Source: Bacillota bacterium (GTDB taxonomy: Bacteria > Bacillota > Sulfobacillia > Sulfobacillales > Sulfobacillaceae). From it: a stretch of 64,000 bases of DNA. The stretch spans positions 486,899 through 550,898 of the forward strand of contig JAPNUO010000002.1 in the NCBI GenBank assembly GCA_026627065.1, in the 5' to 3' direction. The notes below the pieces were generated by a model. It did no database searches. It was not told the DNA's origin and saw only the letters and a list, made by a program, of their open reading frames with translations. The position numbers were made by a program, and so were the translations under genes. The number at the start of each line of letters is the position of its first letter. Within the stretch, counting starts at the first letter, position 1. Below are positions 49,885 to 58,406 of this stretch, one piece after another.

Positions 49885-52701
49885 TTACGGAGTGGGCGCG
49901 TTTGCGCCCCAGGTTATGGTGGGTGTCCACCGGCCGTTCCAGCGGAGCCCGCTGGCTAAGATACTGACCGCGTCCCAGGTATGATGCGCGCCGGGTATAT
50001 AGCCTAAGATTTCCACCACTTCAGGGCTGGACGAGATCCAGAGATGGCGGGCCAAAAGTTCGGTTAGCCCCGTGCGGGGGAAGAGGCGGAACTGGCGGCA
50101 AAGCGCCTGAGCGAGCCCTGAGGCGGTGAGATAGTTGTCGAGGGAGGCGCCCTCCCAGTCCGAGACGCTGACGGGGGCGTGGCTGGTCCAGTTGTTTACG
50201 GCGACGGCCAGGTGGGGTCCCAGGCGGCTCACGAGCTGATTGGCTGGCGCCAGGGAGGGGCTCGTCAGCAGATCCTGAGCGAGGACGGCGACCGAATTTC
50301 CCGGCAGCGTCGCTATAACATGAGCGCTCGGGGGGAGGGCGGGAATCGGCCGGGGATCGCCAGGAATTGCTAGGCCGTCGCTTTGAAACAGCGAGGCTGC
50401 GGTATTGGCCGCGTAAGCGCCGGCATCGGGCGGCGCCACCGCTGTCACCCAGGTACTGCCTTGCGGAATGGAGCCGCTGACTTGCCAAATCTTTTGGTGA
50501 AACGGCACGGTGACAGTGATGTGGGCTGTGCCTGCGGCCGAGGTGGTGACGGCGTTTTCGATGCCCATGCCGGTCGCCGCCGGGGTGAGAGACACGCGCG
50601 CGGGGTGGCCAGGCTCCGTGGCCTCCACGTGAAGAGAGGCCACATCCTGGCTGACATAGAGGGAGGACGCGGGGGGAGCCCAGGCGCGCCCCACGTCGTT
50701 CCAGGGCATCCTGCCAGGCCAGCGCTCTTGCGTGAACCCAGCCTCCGCGTTGACGTATTCGAGCGGGCCGGTAGTGGCTACAATGCCGCGGGCCTTGATG
50801 CGCTGGCCCAGGGTTCGGAGTTCCGCGGGATTGACGTCGTTGTCGTTGCCCTCCAGGATGAGCGACCCGTAAAGCACGTGATGCTGGACGGTGCCGGCGG
50901 CCAGCACCCGCACTGGAGGCAGGGATGCCCCCAAGCGCTCAAGCGCCACGTCGGCCAAAATCACGCGGGGCGCTAGCCCAGCGCGCACGAGGGTGGTGGC
51001 GTTTTCGGCGTAAAGCGTCTTTCCCGTGGCCATGTTGACGAGGTCGATCGCTAGGGTGAGGCCCGGATTGTTCTTGTCCAAGTTTTCGACCCAGGGTTCC
51101 AGAATGGGGGGAAGGGATGCGGGCGGCGACGGCTGACGGGCCTGCGCCGCGCTAATGTCGCCGCCGGACCAGTGCGCCACCGCTTCCAGCATCTTGGTGA
51201 CAGCCGAATAAGGCGTCGCGTTGACTGCAGTCGAGGGACCATCGTCCAAGATGGCGAAGGCGATGAGCTGGTGCGATGCGGTTTCCACATAGCCGGCCAG
51301 ATTCCATTGGTTGGCCAGGTTTCCGGGCTTCACCCAAACGCGGGTTCCCTGCGGCAGCGGCAGGGTCCAAGTCGGCGGGCACAGAAACCCGCACGCGCTC
51401 GGGTTATCGATCTGAATCAGCGACTGCTGAAAGGTCGAAAACCAAGGCGCTTTCGCCGCATAGCGCAGCAGCGCCACGACGTCCTCGCTGCTGAGCTCGT
51501 CGAGGGGGGACAAGCCGGACCCATCCACCTGCACCCGATTGGCCGGGATCTTGGCCTGATTCAACAGGGCATCGACCGCTTGGCGGGCAGCGCTCCAGGA
51601 GCCGTTGCCGGCAACCGCCAACCCGACAGCGCGGTACAGGTTGTCCGCCATTTGGTTAATGGAATATTGGTTTTGCAAGGCTAACAACTGGCTCAGAGGG
51701 GGAGAAACACTGACGGCGAGCGTTTGGGAATGGGCCGGCGGCGCGGCGGCAATGCTGGCTGGGCCCGTAAAATGGACGCCGTCCTCGGCCAAAGCCTCTT
51801 CGAACAAAGCGGCAGCAAAGCGCGCCGGGTTGCCCACCGAGAGGTCAAACGGTCCGGCGCTGCCATTGGTGGGGATGTCGCCGCTCACCACAATCCGGTT
51901 GGTGCCGAGAATGCGCACGACCCGAATGGTGGCGGCGCGCATCCCGGCGACGGTGCGGGCGCGGTTGACGATTTGAAAGTAACTGGGGTCGGCAAGCGGT
52001 CCATTAAATGCGAGGCTGACTGTGGGGGCGCGTCCGGGGAGCGCGCTTCCTGTTACGCTCACCGTCACTTCGCTGCGCTCCACCATGAGGGCGGAGGTGG
52101 CGGCAGCATAATTTTGGTCCAGCTCGCCGAGCGGCCAGCCGAGGCCGTAGCCGGGCGGCGGATAGGCGCCGGCGTATCCTTCGACGCGGCTGGCCGTGCG
52201 CACCTGGCGCGCGACGGTCTTGGCGAGCGCCTCGAGTTCTTGGCCGCCGTTGGCTTCGAGCCAAGGATTGCCGTCTCCGACCAGGTAGATGGGCAACGGA
52301 TGCCCTCGGGCGCTAGAGGCTTCGGGCACCATCACTCGCGTCTGGTACCTGAAGTCTGGCCCCAACGCGGCGAGAGCGGCCGCACTCGTGAACAACTTGA
52401 CTACCGATCCCGGAGTGACGAGGGTTTCTGGATTGACGGCCGCCAGCAGGCGGCGGCCGGTGATGTCATAGGCCGTGGCGGACACCGTCGCATGAACTAA
52501 GCCGGCCGAATGGGCCAGGGCTTGCCACTCTGCTTGAAGGGACCAAGCGCGAGGAGCCGCCGGAACAGCCGAGGAGGCATGGTTGGGGGTCGTGGCGTGT
52601 AACAAGTGAGGCTGCAACTCGGGTTGGAAGTGGGGAAGGGCCAACTCCACAACCAGGCCAACCAATATCCCAACGGCCCAACGCGTGCGAAACCAGCCCA
52701 A
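49885..52701 (-). CDS. double-length PBP4-type D-Ala-D-Ala carboxypeptidase/endopeptidase with inactive second half
   Basis: A 938-residue exported S13-family protein, about twice the usual length. The N-terminal hydrophobic segment (WAVGILVGLVVELAL) is a signal or anchor. The first half has Ser99-x-x-Lys102 (TPGSVVKLFTS), Ser347-x-Asn349 (QYSINQMADNLYRAVG) and KPG at 458-460 (RVWVKPGNLANQWNLAGYV) where the family has KTG. The second half, from about residue 535, repeats the pattern: LVNMATGKTLYAENATTLVRAGLAPRVILADVAL aligns with the SxxK region, but the Ser and Lys are replaced (Leu, Arg). It trims or cleaves peptidoglycan cross-links outside the membrane. TTG 52701 has GGAGG at 8 nt; TTG 52707 is too close to it. 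Confidence 0.85.
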   Translation of the reverse strand: MGWFRTRWAVGILVGLVVELALPHFQPELQPHLLHATTPNHASSAVPAAPRAWSLQAEWQALAHSAGLVHATVSATAYDITGRRLLAAVNPETLVTPGSVVKLFTSAAALAALGPDFRYQTRVMVPEASSARGHPLPIYLVGDGNPWLEANGGQELEALAKTVARQVRTASRVEGYAGAYPPPGYGLGWPLGELDQNYAAATSALMVERSEVTVSVTGSALPGRAPTVSLAFNGPLADPSYFQIVNRARTVAGMRAATIRVVRILGTNRIVVSGDIPTNGSAGPFDLSVGNPARFAAALFEEALAEDGVHFTGPASIAAAPPAHSQTLAVSVSPPLSQLLALQNQYSINQMADNLYRAVGLAVAGNGSWSAARQAVDALLNQAKIPANRVQVDGSGLSPLDELSSEDVVALLRYAAKAPWFSTFQQSLIQIDNPSACGFLCPPTWTLPLPQGTRVWVKPGNLANQWNLAGYVETASHQLIAFAILDDGPSTAVNATPYSAVTKMLEAVAHWSGGDISAAQARQPSPPASLPPILEPWVENLDKNNPGLTLAIDLVNMATGKTLYAENATTLVRAGLAPRVILADVALERLGASLPPVRVLAAGTVQHHVLYGSLILEGNDNDVNPAELRTLGQRIKARGIVATTGPLEYVNAEAGFTQERWPGRMPWNDVGRAWAPPASSLYVSQDVASLHVEATEPGHPARVSLTPAATGMGIENAVTTSAAGTAHITVTVPFHQKIWQVSGSIPQGSTWVTAVAPPDAGAYAANTAASLFQSDGLAIPGDPRPIPALPPSAHVIATLPGNSVAVLAQDLLTSPSLAPANQLVSRLGPHLAVAVNNWTSHAPVSVSDWEGASLDNYLTASGLAQALCRQFRLFPRTGLTELLARHLWISSSPEVVEILGYIPGAHHTWDAVSILASGLRWNGRWTPTITWGANAPTP

Positions 52702-52751
52702 TGCCAATGCCTCCTCGAACCACTAGAACAACGCGGGCCAAGGGCAGGAGG

Positions 52752-53762
52752 TCACACGTCGACTGTGGGGGCTTGGGCCAGAATGGCATCGATGCGCTGA
52801 AGCTCTTCCTCCGTAAACTCCAGGCAATTTAAGGCGTCAAGGTTTTCGTCCAACTGGGACACGCGGCTGGCGCCGATAATAGCGGAGGTGACCCGCTCGT
52901 CGCGCAGGACCCATGCTAGCGCCATTTGCGCCAGCGTCTGTCCGCGGCTGGCGGCGACCTCGTTCAGCGACCGCAGCGTGTCGAGGAGTTCAGGGGTAAT
53001 GACCGCCGGGTTTAAAAAGCTCTGAGGCCGGCTGGCCCGGGAATCGCTCGGGATGCCGTGGAAGTAGCGCGACGTCAACAGCCCCTGGGCCAGCGGAGAA
53101 AAGACGACAGCGCCCACGCCGTGGCGTGCCAGCACGTCGGTCAGGCCCTCTTCGATCCACCGATCCAGCATGGAGTAGGAAGGCTGGTGCACCAAGAGGT
53201 GAATGTGATGCTGCGCCAAAATGGCGATGGCCCGTTCGGTTTCCTCGGGCGAGTAGCTGGAAATTCCGACGTATAGGGCCTTCCCTTGTCGAACGGCCTG
53301 GATCAAAGCTTCCATGGTTTCCTCCATGGGGGTGTTGGGATCGGGCCGGTGGGAATAAAAAATGTCGACGTAGTCGAGCCCCATGCGCCGAAGGCTTTGA
53401 TCAAGGCTGGCCATCAGATATTTTTTTGATCCCCAATCGCCATAGGGGCCGGGCCACATGTCCCACCCCGCCTTGGTCGAAATCACGAGTTCGTCGCGAT
53501 ACGGGGCGAAATCGCTCTTGAGCAATCGCCCCAGCGTTTCTTCGGCAGTTCCCGGCGGAGGTCCGTAGTTGTTGGCCAGGTCAAAATGGGTGACGCCCCG
53601 GTCAAAGGCGCGGCGGGCGATGGCGCGGCTGGTTTCAAAGACGTCGCGTCCACCGAAGTTGTGCCAAAAGCCGAGGGAGAGTGCCGGCAACAGCAATCCC
53701 GAGCGCCCCGCCCGGCGATAGATCATATGGTCGTAACGGTCCTCCGAAGCCCGATACAGCAT
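52752..53762 (-). CDS. aldo/keto reductase (YghZ/glyceraldehyde-3-phosphate reductase type)
   Basis: A 336-residue TIM-barrel enzyme. MIYRRAGRSGLLLPALSLGFWHNFGG, GVTHFDLANNYGPPPGTAEETLGRLL (catalytic Asp-Tyr region), VISTKAGWDMWPGPYGDWGSKKYLMASLDQSLRRMGLDYVDIFYSHRPDP and ALAWVLRDERVTSAIIGASRVSQLDENLDAL are diagnostic of the YghZ/Kv-beta-like branch, which reduces L-glyceraldehyde 3-phosphate and methylglyoxal-like aldehydes with NADPH. ATG 53762 has AGGAGG at 9 nt. It lies 23 bp downstream of the GntR regulator gene on the same strand and may belong to that transcript, which would link it to amino-sugar breakdown. Confidence 0.93.
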   Translation of the reverse strand: MLYRASEDRYDHMIYRRAGRSGLLLPALSLGFWHNFGGRDVFETSRAIARRAFDRGVTHFDLANNYGPPPGTAEETLGRLLKSDFAPYRDELVISTKAGWDMWPGPYGDWGSKKYLMASLDQSLRRMGLDYVDIFYSHRPDPNTPMEETMEALIQAVRQGKALYVGISSYSPEETERAIAILAQHHIHLLVHQPSYSMLDRWIEEGLTDVLARHGVGAVVFSPLAQGLLTSRYFHGIPSDSRASRPQSFLNPAVITPELLDTLRSLNEVAASRGQTLAQMALAWVLRDERVTSAIIGASRVSQLDENLDALNCLEFTEEELQRIDAILAQAPTVDV

Positions 53763-53785
53763 AACGAGCGTCCTCCTCGCGGTGA

Positions 53786-54535
53786 TTAAGGATGTACGTG
53801 AAAAGAGGTTTCGGTGACAATTCGCGCCTTGTCCCCCCGCACGATGGCGGTCGAGACGTAAAGCGGCCGGTTCTCCCCGTCGTACAGCACGGCCTGATCC
53901 TTAATGCCAAGATTTCCTGGCTTGCATTGCAACAGTCGCGCGTGTTCCTTGGTGAGCACAATGGGTTCGTACGATTCTACCGCTCGCGCCAGGTTGACAT
54001 GGCATTTTTGTGGGATGAGGTCTAGGAGAGACGTGGATTCCACCTCTTCCGCGGTAATGGTGTCGACCAGGCGAGCTACGTGCGCGGATTCAATAATGAT
54101 GGGGATGTCGTCGGCAGAAATGATGCGCTCAATGAGGAGCACCCGGGTCTCTTCGCTGACCGTCAAAAGCGGTGCGATATCCGGCGGGACTTTGGTCACG
54201 TGAATGCGTAGCACTTGGGTGCCCGGCTTCATGCCCTTGCGGGCGATGTCGGTACGGAAGCCGCTACTGAGCAAGGGAATTTTCGGCGTATTGACGACCG
54301 TCGGTTTCCCCGGTGAGCGATTAATGAGGCCTTGGCGCTCGAGCTCGTCCAGCGCTCGTCGAATGGTGCCCCGCGAGACTTGGTACTGGTCGCACAGTTC
54401 GGCTTCCGACGGGATCTTTGCTCCCGGTCCCCATTCATTGGAGCGAATATAGTGAAGAAGCTCCTGCTGAATGCGTAGATATTTGGGAATATGCTGCAAT
54501 GTTTCGTCATCCACATCCATAAGAAACCGCCGCAT
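53786..54535 (-). CDS. GntR/HutC-family (UTRA) regulator, NagR-like
   Basis: A 249-residue regulator. The winged helix at about residues 15-85 has YLRIQQELLHYIRSNEWGPGAKIPSEAELCDQYQVSRGTIRRALDELERQGLINRSPGKPT, and a C-terminal UTRA ligand domain follows (VLLIERIISADDIPIIIESAHV, SYEPIVLTKEHARLLQ, LYVSTAIVRGDKARIV). UTRA regulators of this size (NagR/DasR-like) respond to sugar phosphates such as GlcN-6-P. It faces the amino-sugar transport operon across a 312-bp gap with candidate operators on both promoters. ATG 54535 is the start, preceded by GTGGGGA. Confidence 0.9.
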   Translation of the reverse strand: MRRFLMDVDDETLQHIPKYLRIQQELLHYIRSNEWGPGAKIPSEAELCDQYQVSRGTIRRALDELERQGLINRSPGKPTVVNTPKIPLLSSGFRTDIARKGMKPGTQVLRIHVTKVPPDIAPLLTVSEETRVLLIERIISADDIPIIIESAHVARLVDTITAEEVESTSLLDLIPQKCHVNLARAVESYEPIVLTKEHARLLQCKPGNLGIKDQAVLYDGENRPLYVSTAIVRGDKARIVTETSFHVHP

Positions 54536-54612
54536 TGTCTGTCCCCACCTCTATTTCCCTATGGTCGTCCGTGCGCTCCCACGATGCAACATTACCACGC
54601 GATGTTGAACCC

Positions 54613-54642
54613 ATTATTCCTCTTTGGCCTCGCATTTGTCTA
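54613..54642 (-). promoter_or_regulatory. candidate promoter of the GntR-family regulator gene
   Basis: On the minus strand, TAGACA (54642-54637) and AATAAT (54618-54613) with an 18-bp spacer. The -35 box falls inside the operator-like TTTGTCTAGCGACA, suggesting autorepression. Confidence 0.4.
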
Positions 54643-54648
54643 GCGACA
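54635..54648. promoter_or_regulatory. candidate GntR operator 1
   Basis: TTTGTCTAGCGACA, an imperfect palindrome around CTAG resembling DasR/NagR sites (TGGTCTAGACCA type). It overlaps the -35 box of the regulator's predicted promoter. Confidence 0.4.
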
Positions 54649-54701
54649 CAGCGGCCATAAAGCGCCGGCGGTCCTTTCTCTGTCGGAATGTTGAAGATGG
54701 C

Positions 54702-54730
54702 TTGACAGGAGGTTGTCAGCTCGGTATAAA
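54702..54730 (+). promoter_or_regulatory. promoter of the amino-sugar transport operon
   Basis: TTGACA (54702-54707), exactly 17 bp, TATAAA (54725-54730): a near-perfect sigma-A promoter. Transcription would start near 54737, immediately before the candidate operator at 54739-54763. Confidence 0.75.
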
Positions 54731-54738
54731 TATATCAA

Positions 54739-54763
54739 CTTGTCGTTTAAATGTATAGACAAG
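54739..54763. promoter_or_regulatory. candidate GntR operator 2
   Basis: CTTGTC (54739-54744) and GACAAG (54758-54763) form an inverted repeat. The right part, TGTATAGACAAG (54752-54763), on its own resembles the NagR-type site TTGTCTATACA read in reverse. It covers the transcription start of the transport operon, a repressing position. Confidence 0.5.
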
Positions 54764-54847
54764 AAAAACTATGATTGTTTACTACCTCGAAGGTATTTCT
54801 CGTCAGCAATCACGTTTTAGCGAGTGAACTTCTCAGGGGGGTCTTGC

Positions 54848-56500
54848 GTGAAAAAGAAGTTGGCATTGATGGCGCTTCCTGTGCTGGGATCCTTGGTGCT
54901 GGCCGGCTGTGGCGCGGCGAGCAATACGGTGGTCAGTGCTGGCAACAGCGGAGCTTCGGCACCGCCCATGATTTTATCCGTCAATCCGGGATCCCCCGGG
55001 TATATCGACGACTTTAACCCGTGGTCGCCGAATGTCTTGTTTGGCGCCGCCTGGATTTACGAAACCCTTTACGCAATCAACGCCCAAAATGGGCATCAAA
55101 CCCCATGGCTGGCGACATCGTACAAGTGGGTGACGCCGACCAAACTGGTCTTTACCATTCGCCAGGGCGTGAAGTGGAGCAACGGTACCCCCTTTACGGC
55201 CGAGGATGTGGCCTTTACCTTCAACCTAGAGAAAAAATACCCAGCGCTCAACAACGACGGTTTGTGGCCCGCCCTCAAAAGCGTCACTGCCGTGAAAAAC
55301 ACCGTGGTGTTTACCTTTAACCATCCCGACGTGCCCGCGTTCACGTTTATTGCCGACACGCCCATAGTGCCGGAAAGCATTTGGTCTAAGGTCAAAAACC
55401 CGGTGACATGGCCGGATACCCATCCGGTGGGGACGGGCGCCTACGTGTTAAAGTCCTTCACCAGCCAAAACTATACTTTGGTAAAAAATCCCCATTATTG
55501 GCAAGCCTCCAAGGTCGCCGTGAAGGAAATTGAATTCCCGGTCGTGCCGCAGAGCGGAGCGACGGAGGAGCTGGAACTATCGGAAGGGGACTTTACGGCG
55601 GCCAACGCCTTTGTGCCCAATCTCCAGAAGGTCTATATCGACAAGGATCCGAAATATCGCCACTATTGGTTTGCGCCTGGCGGTCCGTCCAACCTGGTAA
55701 TGAATCTTACCGAGTACCCCTTTAACCAGGTAAAATTCCGCCAAGCCATGGCGTATGCCATAAACCGCAACGAAGTCAGCAGCAAGGGCGAGTACGGATA
55801 CCAGCCGGTGGCCAACATGACGGGGCTTACCTTGCCGAACCAAAAGGCCTTTTTGGATACGGCCTTGCACGATCCCTATCACTACGATCCGAAGAAGGCC
55901 ATGAAGCTCTTAGAGAGCATGGGGTTGAAGAAGAATGCGGCCGGGCAGCTGGTTGGACCCCATGGGCCAATTGCGGTGACCATTACCGTGCCCAACAGTT
56001 TCAGTGACTGGATTGAAGACGCGCAGATCATTCGCGAAAACTTAGGGAAGCTGGGGATTACGGTGCATGTGAACACGCCGTCGGTCAGTACGTGGACCAG
56101 CGACTTGGACACTGGATCCTTTAGCATGAGTCTGACTTACGGGCTCAATTACTATAACCCCTACTTCTACTACTTCTACACGCTCGATGGGGTAAACAGC
56201 GCGCCCATCGGGAAGGTGGCCACCTCTAACTATGAGCGCTACAACAATCCGGCCACCAACAAACTGCTTGCCGAGTACGACGACGCGACGACCATGGCGC
56301 AGCAAAAGCCGATTATCGATAAGCTTGAGGCCATCATGCTCCAGCAGGTTCCAGTCATTCCGATGTTCTACAACGCCAACTGGAACGAATATGACACCCG
56401 GTACTACGTGGGATGGCCGTCGGCCTCTAACCCTTACTGCACGCCGGACTACACTTGGCCGGATGTGGAGGTCGAGTTCACACACCTCCGGGTACGGTAA
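54848..56500 (+). CDS. ABC transporter solute-binding lipoprotein (DppA/OppA family, cluster 5)
   Basis: A 550-residue SBP_bac_5 protein. The lipoprotein signal ends in the lipobox LAGC (LGSLVLAGCGAASN), placing the mature cysteine near residue 22. Family landmarks are YETLYAINAQNGHQTPWLATSYKW, KLVFTIRQGVKWSNGTPFTAEDVAFTFNLEKKYP (the SBP_bac_5 signature) and FNQVKFRQAMAYAINRNEV. It captures a peptide or, in this context, an amino-sugar oligosaccharide such as chitobiose or a muropeptide-derived sugar. GTG 54848 has AGGGGGG 7 nt upstream, and the promoter is about 110 bp before it. Confidence 0.9.
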   Translation: MKKKLALMALPVLGSLVLAGCGAASNTVVSAGNSGASAPPMILSVNPGSPGYIDDFNPWSPNVLFGAAWIYETLYAINAQNGHQTPWLATSYKWVTPTKLVFTIRQGVKWSNGTPFTAEDVAFTFNLEKKYPALNNDGLWPALKSVTAVKNTVVFTFNHPDVPAFTFIADTPIVPESIWSKVKNPVTWPDTHPVGTGAYVLKSFTSQNYTLVKNPHYWQASKVAVKEIEFPVVPQSGATEELELSEGDFTAANAFVPNLQKVYIDKDPKYRHYWFAPGGPSNLVMNLTEYPFNQVKFRQAMAYAINRNEVSSKGEYGYQPVANMTGLTLPNQKAFLDTALHDPYHYDPKKAMKLLESMGLKKNAAGQLVGPHGPIAVTITVPNSFSDWIEDAQIIRENLGKLGITVHVNTPSVSTWTSDLDTGSFSMSLTYGLNYYNPYFYYFYTLDGVNSAPIGKVATSNYERYNNPATNKLLAEYDDATTMAQQKPIIDKLEAIMLQQVPVIPMFYNANWNEYDTRYYVGWPSASNPYCTPDYTWPDVEVEFTHLRVR

Positions 56501-56503
56501 ATC

Positions 56504-56522
56504 GGGGGGAGCTCCTCCCCCC
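56504..56522 (+). terminator. strong hairpin between the binding protein and permease genes
   Basis: GGGGGGAG, loop CTC, CTCCCCCC: an 8-bp perfect GC-rich stem 3 bp after the lipoprotein stop, not followed by a T-run. In ABC operons such a hairpin usually limits read-through or protects the 5' mRNA, raising the ratio of binding protein to membrane parts. Confidence 0.65.
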
Positions 56523-56560
56523 TTATCGCTCTGGGGAGCTTGCCATAAGGAGCGTTCACC

Positions 56561-57556
56561 ATGAGGTACTTGCTGAGAAGAAGCTTTATGTTGTTACTCA
56601 CCCTATGGTCGGCGATTACGCTCAACTTTTTGTTGCCGCGCCTGATGCCCGGCAATCCGGCGGAAGTGATGCTGGCGAAGTTTAAAGGAAAAGGGACCAT
56701 GGGCCCTCAGGCCATCCACGCCATCAAGGTGATGTTGGGTATCTCGAACGAAAGTCTTTGGCGCCAGTATCTCCAGTACTGGGACAACATTTTCCACTTG
56801 AACTTTGGCGTGTCCTACACCTATTTTCCTTATTCAGTGATGCACATGATTGCCCAGGCGCTGCCGTGGACGCTGGCCTTAATCGGAGTCACGACCATCC
56901 TCAGCTTTGTGCTCGGAACGTTGCTGGGCGTCTGGGCGGCATGGTGGCGGGGCTCCTGGTTTGACATGGCGATTACCTCGATTTTTACCTTTACGTCGTC
57001 GTTTCCTTACTTTTGGTTTGCGTTGATCTCGGTCTTTTTGCTGAGCTTTGTGGTGCACGTCTTTCCCATCAGCGGCGGGTACGCCACCTACATGACTCCC
57101 AGCTGGAGCTGGGCCTTTTTCGGTAGTGCCGTCTATCATTCGGTGCTGCCCGCCTTCACGATCCTGGTCAGTTCGCTCGGGGGATGGCAGCTGCAGATGC
57201 GCAACAACATGATCACCGCGCTGAACGAAGATTATGTCGTGTTGGCCCGCGCCAAGGGGCTCCCGGAGCGGCTGATTGCTGTCGGTTATGCCGCGCGCAA
57301 CGCGATTTTACCCAACATGACGGGATTTGCCATGTCGCTCGGGTTTGTGGTCAGCGGGGCGATTTTGGTGGAGCTGGTCTTTGCCTACCCTGGCATGGGC
57401 GATCTGCTCTACAACGCGGTGAGCAACGAAGACTACCCTTTGATGCAAGCCATTTTCTTGATGATTGTCGTAGCCGTGGTGGCCGCGAACTTTATTGCCG
57501 ACGTGGTGAATGTGCTGCTGGATCCGAGAATTCGACGGGGGGCGGAGACCGCATGA
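56561..57556 (+). CDS. ABC transporter permease, DppB type
   Basis: A 331-residue permease with six helices. RRSFMLLLTLWSAITLNFLLPRLMPGNPAEVM is the family N-terminus, and the ATPase-contact EAA loop reads NEDYVVLARAKGLPERLIAVGYAARNAILPNMT near residue 225. It forms the membrane channel with the DppC-type protein. ATG 56561 has AAGGAGCG upstream. The stop overlaps the next ATG (ATGA). Confidence 0.92.
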   Translation: MRYLLRRSFMLLLTLWSAITLNFLLPRLMPGNPAEVMLAKFKGKGTMGPQAIHAIKVMLGISNESLWRQYLQYWDNIFHLNFGVSYTYFPYSVMHMIAQALPWTLALIGVTTILSFVLGTLLGVWAAWWRGSWFDMAITSIFTFTSSFPYFWFALISVFLLSFVVHVFPISGGYATYMTPSWSWAFFGSAVYHSVLPAFTILVSSLGGWQLQMRNNMITALNEDYVVLARAKGLPERLIAVGYAARNAILPNMTGFAMSLGFVVSGAILVELVFAYPGMGDLLYNAVSNEDYPLMQAIFLMIVVAVVAANFIADVVNVLLDPRIRRGAETA

Positions 57557-58404
57557 GCGCGTTCATTCGGGTTCTGCAGCCGTTTTGGCGAAACAAATTG
57601 GCGCGCGTGGGCCTAATTGTGGTCCTCATCATGGTTGCCGCAGCTATCCTGGCTCCGGTAATTACGCCCTACTCGCCGAATGATACCAACTTCCCGGCCA
57701 TGCTGGGGCCAAGCTGGCAACATTGGCTGGGCACGACGCAAAATGGGCAGGACGTCTACACCCAGCTGGTCTACGGTACCCGATCCTCGCTGGAAGTCGG
57801 GTTTGTGGCAGGCGTGCTCGCCACCGCCTTGGCGCTCATTATTGGCCTGGTGGCCGGTTATATGCCGGGGGTGGTCGACGAAGTCTTAAGTTATCTCACC
57901 AACGTGTTTTTGGTGATTCCCGGCCTGCCCCTCATGATTATCCTGGCGGCCTATGCCCCGGTGAAGGGCAACCTCCTGATCATCTTCGTGATTACCGTGA
58001 CCGGCTGGGCTTGGGGTGCCCGTGTCCTCAGGGCGCAGGTGACGACGCTGCGGGCGCGGGACTATGTCGCGGCGGCGCGATTTGCGGGGGACAGCATGCT
58101 GCGCATCGTGTTTCGGGAGATCATGCCGAACATGATTTCGCTGGTGGCCGCCACGTTTTTGGGGGCTGCCGTGTCGGCCATCTTGGCGGCCGCCGGGCTG
58201 CAGTTTTTAGGTTTGGGCGACCCCTCGATTAATAGCTGGGGCACGATGCTTTACTGGGCGCAAAACAGCGGTGCGTTGTTGCAGGGCCAGTGGGCGTGGC
58301 TCTTTGCCCCAGGGTTTTGCATTGCCGCGTTAGGGACGGCATTGGTGCTGATGAACTTTGCGGTAGACGAAATGGCCAATCCGCGCTTGAGAAAGAAGGG
58401 GTAG
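57553..58404 (+). CDS. ABC transporter permease, DppC type
   Basis: A 283-residue permease. FWRNKLARVGLIVVLIMVAAAILAPVITPYSPNDTN is the OppC N-terminal domain, GTTQNGQDVYTQLVYGTRSSLEVGF is the family motif (GTD..GRDV....YG.R.SL..G), and the EAA loop is RARDYVAAARFAGDSMLRIVFREIMPNMI. The partner of the DppB-type permease. The ATG at 57553 overlaps the previous stop by 4 bp. Confidence 0.92.
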   Translation: MSAFIRVLQPFWRNKLARVGLIVVLIMVAAAILAPVITPYSPNDTNFPAMLGPSWQHWLGTTQNGQDVYTQLVYGTRSSLEVGFVAGVLATALALIIGLVAGYMPGVVDEVLSYLTNVFLVIPGLPLMIILAAYAPVKGNLLIIFVITVTGWAWGARVLRAQVTTLRARDYVAAARFAGDSMLRIVFREIMPNMISLVAATFLGAAVSAILAAAGLQFLGLGDPSINSWGTMLYWAQNSGALLQGQWAWLFAPGFCIAALGTALVLMNFAVDEMANPRLRKKG

Positions 58405-58406
58405 CG

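Noticed and set aside
51724..52500. Plus-strand open frame of 258 codons within the PBP4-like gene
   Set aside because: Antisense shadow; the minus frame has intact SxxK and SxN motifs.
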